NCBI RefSeq assembly: GCF_964355755.1
Contig: NC_092672.1
Span: 12,336,501 to 12,400,500, forward strand
DNA length: 64,000 nt
From: Antedon mediterranea
Taxonomy: Eukaryota > Echinodermata > Crinoidea > Comatulida > Antedonidae
Reading direction: 5' to 3'
Shown: piece after piece, positions 58,401 through 64,000 of the stretch
How positions within the stretch are numbered: the stretch's first letter is position 1
Layout of the letters: each line of letters opens with the position of its first letter
Translations under genes and position numbers: made by a program
Notes under the pieces: generated by a model
Told to the model about the DNA's origin: nothing
What the model saw: the letters and a program-made list of their open reading frames with translations, nothing else
The model's database searches: none

Positions 58401-61400
58401 TGTTAATTGAATTGAATAGGCGCCAAAGTGATACACTTGACTGCGCAAGGTGTCAAAGCCTCGACGGGGAACCCCGGAATATAACGGCAATACGTTCTCA
58501 CAGAATGCCCGTCTGGCATTGCGGGGAATATCCCTAGAATATTACTAGGTCTAAAGCAGGTCATGTCGATGCCGGCATGGTGCCGGCATGATGCCAAGAC
58601 GACCCGTTCTCACAGAAAACCATACCGGCATGGTAATGGTATATTCCCGCAATATTCCTGGCACACAACTCTGTGAGAAAGGGGCTATGGTGTGTTGTGC
58701 ACATCTGAGCGGTCGTTCCGCTTGACGAAGCATAGATTACGTCATATACTGTATGGTTGAGATACGTCATTGTTCTCTTCCTAAGATTTAATGTTGTATT
58801 TACCTCAGTTTGAGGTTGTATTTGCTGATTGCTATTACTTGTTTGTTTTCAGTAATTTACGGCTAGAGGCTAGAGGCTAGAGATTAGAGGTTAGAGATAT
58901 ATGAAGAAATAAAGGCTGTAATACAGCATAAATGAGCCAGTAAATTCGTCGGTAGCGTTTCATTCTTAAGTACGTGTACTTACACTAGTACTAGTACTTA
59001 TACTATATTCATAATTCGAAGCTTTTGCTTCATAAAACATGCAACATTCCTACGAAGTGCGCAAATGTGGGTGAGTGGCCGAGCGGTTAAGACAGTGGAA
59101 CCGTAATCACGTAGCCATAACATCGGCAGGGGTTCGAGGCTCACTCACTCCATGGTTCTGGTGGTAGAACGAGTCTTCTCGGATAAGGACTATAAACCGT
59201 AGGTCCAGTGTACACAACTTGCTCGTGTGCACTTTAAAGAACCTAGTACATCTTTCGAGACGAGTAGGGGGTTACCCCGGTGTATTAGTACATCACAGCC
59301 ACTGATCACCAACTGGGCCCTCTGGGAGACCAGTCTTTGACTGAAGAGGTTACCCAGTATAAATATATCGTCGTCGGCATCACGAAGTGACACTAACCTA
59401 AAAATCTGGAATTTTTGAAAAAAATTTTTCTTCTATATTTTGATTATGTATATCAAACTCTATGTTTTCACAAAATTTTAACATTCAAATATCATTAATT
59501 AACTAATTACATTAATTAGACAATATCAAAAAACACCATCATATGGAATTTGCGTTTTTACGAAGTGACACTAAATATTAAATACCCGTATGTGCTGCTT
59601 GCGAGCGCCACACTGGTAATGAATTTTGCGCGTTTGTTTACTGTTTTGGCCTAGCCTACAGCCTAGCTAGGAGGATCTGGACGCACACTCCACAACATTG
59701 CATTTCATCAAGAAAGACGTTAAGTTAATTAGTCTATTTAAAGAATTTTAGTCTGCTCATGTATTCCTCATGTCGAGGCCTATTATATATTTATTTTATA
59801 ATTAATATAAAACAGTAATTTGACACACTTTATTTAGCCTACTACTAGCTAGGCATAGTAGGTAGGCCTATTACTTTACTGTGACGTTTAGGCATAGCTA
59901 GCTTGCCCAGATCTACCTAGGTTAGCATCTGGCCTGGCGTACATTATTCGGTTAGTAGGCCTAGTTAGTTAGGTCCTCTAAGCCTAGCCTAGGCCTAACA
60001 AACTAGAGTATGCGTATGCCCAGGGAATAGTAGTAGTAGTAGTACTACTACTTGGCTAGAGTAGACTCTTTAGCTAGGCTAAACTACTCTGCTTGATTTT
60101 TAACAATAAGAAATCACTGTTATTTTTAAAATGTTTTTTTTTTTTCAGAACAGTTTCAAGAAAATAAGATAAGGGGGAACAACCGAATTTCGATCAACAA
60201 GCAATCTATCTACATCAATTTAAGGGAGAAGGTATCAAGTTCAAGGTTTAAAAATGGGGGAGGTGTATGTAGGCAGCCTGTAGCAAGTGTTTATGTTATA
60301 TGAGCATTTTAGATGATGTTTACATCACAGAACAATGGATTGAATAAATTAAAAAGCACACTGGTAATAGAAAAAAAATAATGTAACGACATTGATTAAG
60401 TATTTAATGATTTATAACAATAGAGAATAATTTTTGATATAAATTAATACTGGCTGAAATACCAATTGTAATACTGAATTATTAATCGTTCAATGTTGAA
60501 AAAATAAATAATATTAATAATATGGAGAAAAAAATATGAATATGTACATTATGCTTACTGTACATTCCAGATAGGCCTATTTATTTATCTATGTAATTTG
60601 ATGTTTTTATTAAAAGTGTTAAAGTAGGTCAAACTATGTTTTTAGATTTATTTGATGTGGTTGTTTCATTTATAAATAACCTAACCCTTTCTGCACTATC
60701 AAACTAGGTTGACAAAAAAAGTTTGATGTGCCAAAATATGGAGTGATATTATGCCATTGTGTCCATATAAGCACATCAAATTAATGTTGGTCACATCAGG
60801 GAAGAGTTAACTCTTCCCTGGTCACATTAAGTTTGATTTTATTTATTTCAACAATATTTACTAGGGTGGTCCTTCCAGTCGAAGGTGATCATTAGATAGA
60901 GAGAACCTCACAAAAATGCAATTTGATAAGACAATAACATACAACAATTAAAAATTAAATAAAAATAAAAAGAATTTATGAAAACTAACAAACTAAAATA
61001 ATGGAAAAATGAATAGAATCAAAAGGGAAATCAATGAAAACAATACATTAAATGGCCATCTCAGAGGAGATGGCCATGTAATAAATAAGAAAGAGATGGT
61101 TCTTGAGCAAAAATTTGATGGAAATGGAAGATGAAGCAAGTCGGATAGTGCAGGCAGGGCTTAAAGGAGACATGCATGTTTGTAATGTATATATAATAGT
61201 GTTCACTTATCAAGGACCATACATAATTGTTATGATGTAAGATCATTGCATTGGAAAGCTATGAATTACACAGTAGTGTCACTTCCAACGCACTAGAAAT
61301 ACGCGGTGAAATCGAATTTGCGGTTTCACGAAGTGACACTAACTGCGTTAGTGTCACTTCGTAAGCGTAAATTACGTAGGGAAATGAATTTTTCGGTTTC

Positions 61401-62925
61401 ACGAAGTGACACTAAAGTTTAACTTTAATTTACTTGGTAATTAATTAATATGATTAAAATTAAATTAAAGTAATGGGTAGCTTGATTGTCTAACTTTGTA
61501 TGTATGTAAATTAAAAATCTTAGTGACAATTTTTTGAGGACGAAATCGTGTGTTTTGTGAAGCTCGTTTCTTCAATCGCGTTTTTCTCGAAACGCTGTTT
61601 TTATCAATCACGCGGTTAGTGTCACTTCGTGGTGTCGACGACGATATATTTCAATTTCATTTCAATGTTGTGTTTATTTGCGTCAGCATGTTTAATATAC
61701 ATTATTTACATTAAATTGGTTTATTTACCCTTCACAGAGCCTAAACAATTAACTATAATAATATTATAATAACAATTATTTATTTTCATTTTGTTTTCTC
61801 AAATTAATCTGTTGTTATTCGCGTGATGTCATAGTATAGTGATTAAAATGCGAAACGACCGAACATTATTTATGCAAAATTGTCAGATGCATGATCGTCA
61901 ATACTTTTATATACTGATGTTTATTCGAACACATTATTAAATAATGAAATAATCAAACCTTCCACTGAAGACATAGAGTCAGAAGATATAGAACCTTCGG
62001 AATCAGATATCGAAGAAGTTGAAACTGCACCCTGTAAATGGAGTTTGGTTTCAGTTGACGTAATTTTTTCTATCTGTGTTTTGATTTGTTCAGGCGTTTT
62101 CGGGGATGTTCCTGCAATTTATTCAAATATATTTTGAGACAATATATATAATATATATATTGAGATGGCTAAAATGTCACTATTAAGTCTGTTTCTTAAC
62201 TTGATTCCATTATATATCACCAATACACTTTATTTAGTAACCATTAAAACAATTTATAATAAAAAAAATGTGATTTATATTCACCATACCTGTTTTGTCT
62301 AGAACCAAGGAACAGTTTGTTGATGATTCAAGTATGGAATAATATTTAGATGTTGACATATTTGTCCTTCCTTTACCTTCATTCATTTGTTCATTTGTTA
62401 CCTGTGTTGCAATTTTTTCTGCAAGTGCATCTTCCCGTATTTTCTTGTTGAGCTCTATAGCTGTAAAAAAAAAGGCAAATTATAGAGATAAATTAAAATA
62501 CTAAAATTAAAGAAATAAGATATATCAAATCATCATCATCACCTGTAAATACAATAAATATGTAGGTCATTTAAGTAACTATAGATCAAAATGCAATTTT
62601 AAGTTTTTAATAAAAATATTATTTCCAATGTAACTTACCGGTACGTTTTTACCTTTATTATGATACTAATTAAACTATATACACAAATTGGTCAAAGCAG
62701 GCAATTATGCGTTTGTTAAACGAAGAAAGAGAGAATTTCTCTCTTTTGTTGGGACAGCCCACTTTGAACGAATAGTATAAGTCATTTGGTATAATGGTTA
62801 AATTTTTCTTTTCAAACTTACCGTCAATATCTTCCTTCTTCCACTTGTCACAGTCTTTTCCAATTGCTTGAAACAATGTCGTTGTAATAACAATACCATC
62901 AGTAGATGGTTCGTTAGATTTAAAT
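48965..62925 (-). CDS. Roc-COR GTPase with C-terminal tandem death-effector-like domains (ROCO-DED), 5' end missing
   Basis: Sixteen minus-strand exons with GT-AG boundaries join in frame to about 1030 codons ending at TAG 48965-48967. Order: switch I of a Roc GTPase (STDGIVI), a ~200-residue polar linker, G3 (WDYAGQ), an Asn-Asp-Pro-rich repeat, G4 (CLVATHMD), VDNT segment, COR domain (ALTYLNDIGAIMYS, VFLVPCRM, LTPTDFLPDAV), a Cys/His-containing COR end (VLCTFCNPNKHH), two mini-exons, then two ~80-residue helical death-effector-like domains. Introns are phase 1 in the linker, phase 0 through Roc-COR, and phase 1 before the DED exon. ROCO proteins are GTP-regulated dimers (LRRK, MFHAS1, DAPK1). 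A DED pair is the adaptor module of caspase-8/FLIP. A role in death or innate-immune signalling is inference. The P-loop exon is not visible and probably lies beyond 64 kb. Confidence 0.82.
50133..50171 (-). CDS. ROCO-DED exon o: mini linker exon
   Basis: 39 bp, phase 1-1. Acceptor TTCATTTTCAG, weak donor AGAG|GTAGCT. Encodes RSCIEPATLHYR. Supported only by splice signals and phase, so it could be optional. Confidence 0.4.
50729..50806 (-). CDS. ROCO-DED exon n: mini linker exon
   Basis: 78 bp, phase 1-1. Acceptor TTTTTTTTTACAG, donor CAA|GTAAGT. Encodes a charged helix EQITATERERE followed by a Thr/Ser-rich stretch. Confidence 0.6.
50978..51182 (-). CDS. ROCO-DED exon m: COR end, Cys/His cluster
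   Basis: 205 bp, phase 0-1. Acceptor CTCATTTTAG, donor CCG|GTACGT. Encodes VLCTFCNPNKHHLHNLKRCL, then VECGKNDAMD and HIKRLFLP. The CxxC...H...C...C arrangement closes COR in many invertebrate ROCO proteins and may bind zinc (inference). Confidence 0.78.
51272..51376 (-). CDS. ROCO-DED exon l
   Basis: 105 bp, phase 0-0. Acceptor TTTTTTAACAG, donor GAG|GTAATG. Encodes LEIYRLRIWRPTTDIDDTNI and further COR C-terminal sequence. Confidence 0.75.
51629..51960. mobile_element. Foldback/MITE with ~110-130-bp inverted arms
   Basis: Left arm 51629-51755, right arm ~51843-51960, almost perfectly complementary; landmarks CCAGTTGACAAGTACTT and AAGTACTTGTCAACTGG, GACGTTGACATGATG and CATCATGTCAACGTC. The ~85-bp loop is not repeated. 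Each arm also contains the small hairpin GCTACTTTCAGTAGC. Lies in the intron between exons k and l. Confidence 0.85.
52015..52317 (-). CDS. ROCO-DED exon k: COR C-terminal half
   Basis: 303 bp, phase 0-0. Acceptor TTCATAACAAG, donor AAG|GTATAT. Encodes RVFLVPCRMK and LTPTDFLPDAVYHTLVVAFL, the (F/Y)LVP and FLP motifs diagnostic of COR. An acceptor three bases later (AAGGAG) is equally possible. Confidence 0.85.
52946..53092 (-). CDS. ROCO-DED exon j: COR helices
   Basis: 147 bp, phase 0-0. Acceptor TTTTTACACAG (chosen because the upstream TTTAG would put a stop in frame), donor GCG|GTAAGT. Encodes QLRQLWNKLSQKGILEEKLL and FIEVMKEFRLLFEM, the helical winged part of COR. Confidence 0.8.
53196..53390 (-). 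CDS. ROCO-DED exon i: COR N-terminal part
   Basis: 195 bp, phase 0-0. Acceptor TTGTTATTAG, donor AAG|GTAGGC. Encodes LLHALTYLNDIGAIMYS, matching the conserved COR start (L.FLH..G.I.Y), followed by a helical stretch. Confidence 0.8.
54038..54283 (-). CDS. ROCO-DED exon h: Roc C-terminal part
   Basis: 246 bp, phase 0-0. Acceptor TTATTAAAG, donor GAG|GTATGG. Encodes YMVDNTVKSHEGIKQLRRNV and VPLKWLDLQERLHG. The hydrophobic-V-D-N segment and the PLKWLDLE-like helix are typical of the Roc-COR junction. Confidence 0.85.
54495..54686 (-). CDS. ROCO-DED exon g: Roc G4 motif
   Basis: 192 bp, phase 0-0. Acceptor GTAATTTTAG, donor AAG|GTAATA. Encodes NLEMNMFWIRSIYEHTVKRH, then SPPICLVATHMDKLKKS. THMD corresponds to the base-specificity motif (T/N-K-x-D) of Roc GTPases. 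Confidence 0.85.
55141..55380 (-). CDS. ROCO-DED exon f: Roc strand plus in-frame tandem repeat
   Basis: 240 bp, phase 0-0. Acceptor TTTTGTTTAG, donor ACA|GTAAGT. Begins FFLTNRVSYCVAFNA (the hydrophobic strand after switch II), then 2.5 copies of a 25-residue repeat (CDNLDEPAKPRA + YNNLDDDPAKSRA), ending PRDLPT. Confidence 0.85.
55150..55335 (-). repeat. 75-bp coding minisatellite, 2.5 copies
   Basis: Units encode CDNLDExPAxPRA/YNNLDDDPAKSRA. Each 75-bp unit is itself two diverged ~36-39-bp halves. Copies are nearly identical at DNA level and length is a multiple of three, so the reading frame is kept. Confidence 0.9.
55759..55970 (-). CDS. ROCO-DED exon e: Roc G3 motif
   Basis: 212 bp, phase 1-0. 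Acceptor TTTGAATTTAG, donor AGG|GTATGT. A basic stretch (KIKKKRQKNSWLRKMFRKFV) leads to TTIWDYAGQLDYYITHR, the Roc version of the DxxG Walker-B/switch II motif. Confidence 0.85.
56367..56540 (-). CDS. ROCO-DED exon d: polar linker
   Basis: 174 bp, phase 1-1. Acceptor CGTCGGCAG, donor AAAAG|GTTGGA. Encodes RFKQTQQIAKHDVVEEMTSK and a Lys/Ser/Pro-rich tail. Separated from exon c by a 5.4-kb intron packed with mobile elements. Confidence 0.65.
56659..56858. mobile_element. Small MITE (200 bp)
   Basis: Terminal inverted repeats TAAAGCCTGTTTTCCTGTC (56659-56677) and GACAGGAAAAAGGCTTTA (56841-56858), one mismatch and one gap; inner parts also pair (GCTATCGTTAACAA-like against TTAACGATGATAGC). Target duplication not clear (left flank CAGTACAT, right flank CAGTGCCA). 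Lies in the long intron between exons c and d. Confidence 0.7.
57856..58686. mobile_element. Harbinger-type derivative (831 bp) carrying Myb-like fragment
   Basis: Terminal inverted repeats AGCCTCTTTCTCACAGA (57856-57872) and TCTGTGAGAAAGGGGCT (58670-58686), one mismatch, flanked by direct ATG (57853-57855, 58687-58689). Subterminal regions are filled with copies of TTCTCACAG and CCGGTATATACCGG/CCGGCATGG palindromes. The centre holds a minus-strand fragment starting MSNWRDNEIRELL. Confidence 0.75.
58322..58394 (-). pseudogene. Fragment of Harbinger Myb/SANT-like protein
   Basis: From ATG at 58394 the minus strand encodes MSNWRDNEIRELLKIRGQEE and stops being recognisable after about 24 residues. 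A start like this (short, W.d.Ei.eLL.iR) is typical of the Myb-like DNA-binding protein of PIF/Harbinger transposons, which recruits the transposase to the ends. Only the first piece remains. Confidence 0.5.
58861..58896 (+). repeat. GGCTAGA heptamer microsatellite
   Basis: Five consecutive variants of GGCTAGA / GATTAGA / GGTTAGA. Confidence 0.8.
59069..59375 (+). mobile_element. tRNA-derived SINE (class II tRNA head)
   Basis: Head GTGGGTGAGTGGCCGAGCGG with A-box TGGCCGAGCGGTTAAG and B-box GGGTTCGAGGC about 50 bp later, matching a Leu/Ser-type tRNA shape with acceptor-like CTCACTCAC. The body carries GGATAAGGACTATAAACCG and GTGCACTTTAAAGAACC, a conserved SINE body I have seen in many marine invertebrates. 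It ends near TATAAATATATCGTCGTCG. Not a functional tRNA gene. Confidence 0.75.
59360..61651. repeat. Inverted pair and dispersed copies of CACGAAGTGACACTAA
   Basis: The 16-mer or its complement occurs at about 59382, 59561, 61326, 61346 (complement), 61403 and 61616 (complement). The outermost copies extend to a ~38-bp inverted match including ATATATCGTCGTC / GACGACGATATAT (59360-59399 against 61614-61651), so 59.36-61.65 kb may be one element. Copies at 61326 and 61346 abut as a 16-bp-arm palindrome with a 3-bp loop. No coding sequence is recognised inside; 59640-60010 is TAGGCCTA-rich. A stretch at ~60840-61250 (TTTATTTATTTCAACAATAT onward, then poly-A-rich) may be a LINE tail. Confidence 0.6.
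60797..60820. repeat. Perfect 24-bp palindrome
   Basis: CAGGGAAGAGTT joined to its exact reverse complement, no spacer. Flanked by TCACAT / GTCACATTAA, hinting that the dyad was larger. Confidence 0.95.
61959..62111 (-). CDS. ROCO-DED exon c: Ser/Thr-rich linker
   Basis: 153 bp, phase 1-1. Acceptor AATTGCAG, donor AAG|GTTTGA. Encodes TSPKTPEQIKTQIEKITSTE, then a Ser-rich acidic run (SSISDSEGSISSDSMSS). No fold recognised. Confidence 0.6.
62290..62460 (-). CDS. ROCO-DED exon b: helical/polar linker
   Basis: 171 bp, phase 1-1. Acceptor TTTTTTTTTACAG, donor CAG|GTATGG. Encodes IELNKKIREDALAEKIATQV, then a Ser/Asn-rich stretch. Confidence 0.65.
62822..62925 (-). CDS. ROCO-DED exon a: Roc switch I region
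   Basis: 104 bp, acceptor TATTATTATAG, donor G|GTAAGT. Encodes FKSNEPSTDGIVITTTLFQA then IGKDCDKWKKEDID. The STDGI element matches the Roc switch I, which follows the P-loop. Starts mid-codon, so an upstream exon must exist. Confidence 0.7.
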
Positions 62926-63283
62926 CTATAATAATGAATAATGAACTCCAAAAGGTCGGATTTAAAGAATGTAGAATGTATCCAATAGTTCATCTTAATT
63001 ATGTAAATATTAATACATTTAAAATAAAAACGAAGTGAAGATCACAAGTAAATAAGCAAATGCGTCATACTTCTTGGAGATATAAAAAAAACTGCAAACT
63101 TTCAGCAGCAGCAGTTGCTTATCATCAGTAGCGTCGTCTTCGTTTGCGCCATCATCATCACCGTCATTGTCATCATAATCATCATCATCACCATCTTCAT
63201 CGTCATCATTATTATTATTATTCGGAAAGAAATGAAAACCCGTTACTTAAAGACAAAACTTCAGGTATCAACTATTTATAGTA

Positions 63284-63320
63284 CTAGATGGTACGCTCGC
63301 TTCGCTCGCGTACCATCTAG
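63284..63320. repeat. CTAGATGGTACGC hairpin with GCTCGCTTCGCTCGC core
   Basis: Perfect 13-bp arms CTAGATGGTACGC / GCGTACCATCTAG around the same 15-bp core as at 23067-23081 (here 63295-63309). Flanking ATGGTTCTCG also matches, so this is a second copy of that repeat family. Confidence 0.85.
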
Positions 63321-63508
63321 GTCGTGCCCACAGATGGTTCTCGAATACACAGTAATTTCAGCGTAACAAAACTGGCGATTTCAAATGTACATTCCGCAGG
63401 ACTATAATACATTGTCGTTTACAGAAACGAATAAATAGACACGATGATTTATGTAGTCAACTAAGATTAGCATCCTGGAAATTACTTCCGAAGGAGAAAC
63501 TTATCACA

Positions 63509-63541
63509 AAATGAGTCCAAATTTTTGATTTGGACTCATTT
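63509..63541. repeat. Perfect 14-bp-arm hairpin
   Basis: AAATGAGTCCAAAT, loop TTTTG, ATTTGGACTCATTT. May be the end of the repeat that begins at 63284. Confidence 0.9.
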
Positions 63542-64000
63542 AAAGAAAACCCAATTTGCGTTTTGTATGTAATATTAGGGTCGAGGGATGGGAAAGCGGA
63601 TAGGTACAAAGAGGAACAATTTTTAAATATATTCTTTATCCACTCAGTAACAAAATATTTTTTTATGTTTTATACGCCTATAAATAATATACCTTTAAAT
63701 ACAATAAAACATTTGCGATTTAATACTTTGTTAAAACTGTCACTGTCATAATCGATTGAAATATTAAAGTACATGTTACGATACACCACTACGACCTTTA
63801 TATTGTTGGTAATTATTAATTAATACAAACAGTAGAGCCTATCCACAATCTCAGTAATAACGTTTTTTTGTATATATTTTTATATTACATCTAACAGTAC
63901 GAACATTCACAGTAAGAAATGTTCGATTCAAATGAGGACCAAAAATAATTAATTACAGTATTGCAAGTTTATTCTCAAAGGGCCCATATATTTACCTACC

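Larger units (their letters stand above)
62926..64000. other. No coding sequence recognised upstream of ROCO exon a
   Basis: I searched the minus strand for a GxxxxGK(S/T) P-loop exon and saw none. Contains a TCATCATCACCGTCATTGTC-type trinucleotide tract (63160-63225) and the hairpins at 63284-63320 and 63509-63541. Confidence 0.45.

Noticed and set aside
59069-59160. tRNA-Leu/Ser gene
   Set aside because: A and B boxes are good, but the acceptor pairing is imperfect and the sequence continues into a conserved SINE body with no terminator after the head.

Overview
Eukaryotic, AT-rich, intron-bearing DNA. Three things suggest a deuterostome, probably an echinoderm (inference): a Gmr1-type Ty3/gypsy element whose integrase precedes reverse transcriptase, an order described mainly from deuterostomes; the very common TAGGCCTAGGC-type motif; and a ROCO-family gene with tandem death-effector-like domains, typical of expanded invertebrate innate-immunity/apoptosis families. 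There are no prokaryotic features.

Layout. (1) 1-6482: a young minus-strand LTR retrotransposon, cut by the left window edge, with gag (coiled coil, SCAN-like capsid, two zinc knuckles), an aspartic protease, integrase, then RT-RNase H. The 5' LTR is 1293 bp, the primer-binding site matches tRNA-Pro, and the RT is split by a frameshift. (2) 6.5-25.2 kb: no intact gene recognised. It is a nest of inverted repeats and non-autonomous DNA transposons: a copy of one family in inverted arms at 7.58-8.62 and 14.74-15.71 kb, a piggyBac-like MITE with TTAA sites, a Harbinger-like MITE with TAA sites, palindromic arrays, and a multi-layered foldback at 20.2-25.2 kb. Within it are a decayed gene remnant (10.9-12.2 kb) and two possible exons (17.9-18.3 kb, one ankyrin-like). 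(3) 27.8-46.5 kb: an 18.7-kb array of a 71-bp satellite (about 260 copies), with 83-bp and shortened variants, two kilobase-scale higher-order duplications (exact offsets 3594 and 2208 bp), and one SINE. (4) 48.97-62.93 kb: a minus-strand multi-exon gene. I joined 16 exons by GT-AG sites with consistent phase into about 1030 codons: Roc GTPase (switch I, DYAGQ, THMD), COR domain, short linker exons, then two death-effector-like domains and a stop. The P-loop exon is not visible and should lie beyond 64 kb. Its introns hold a foldback element, MITEs, a Harbinger derivative carrying a Myb-like fragment, and a tRNA-derived SINE.

The most interesting item is the Roc-COR-DED-DED protein. The architecture suggests a GTP-regulated scaffold that could recruit caspase-8/FADD-like partners (inference). 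Its Roc domain also carries an in-frame 75-bp minisatellite and a linker of about 200 residues encoded by symmetric exons. Second are the higher-order structure of the satellite and the Gmr1-type element.
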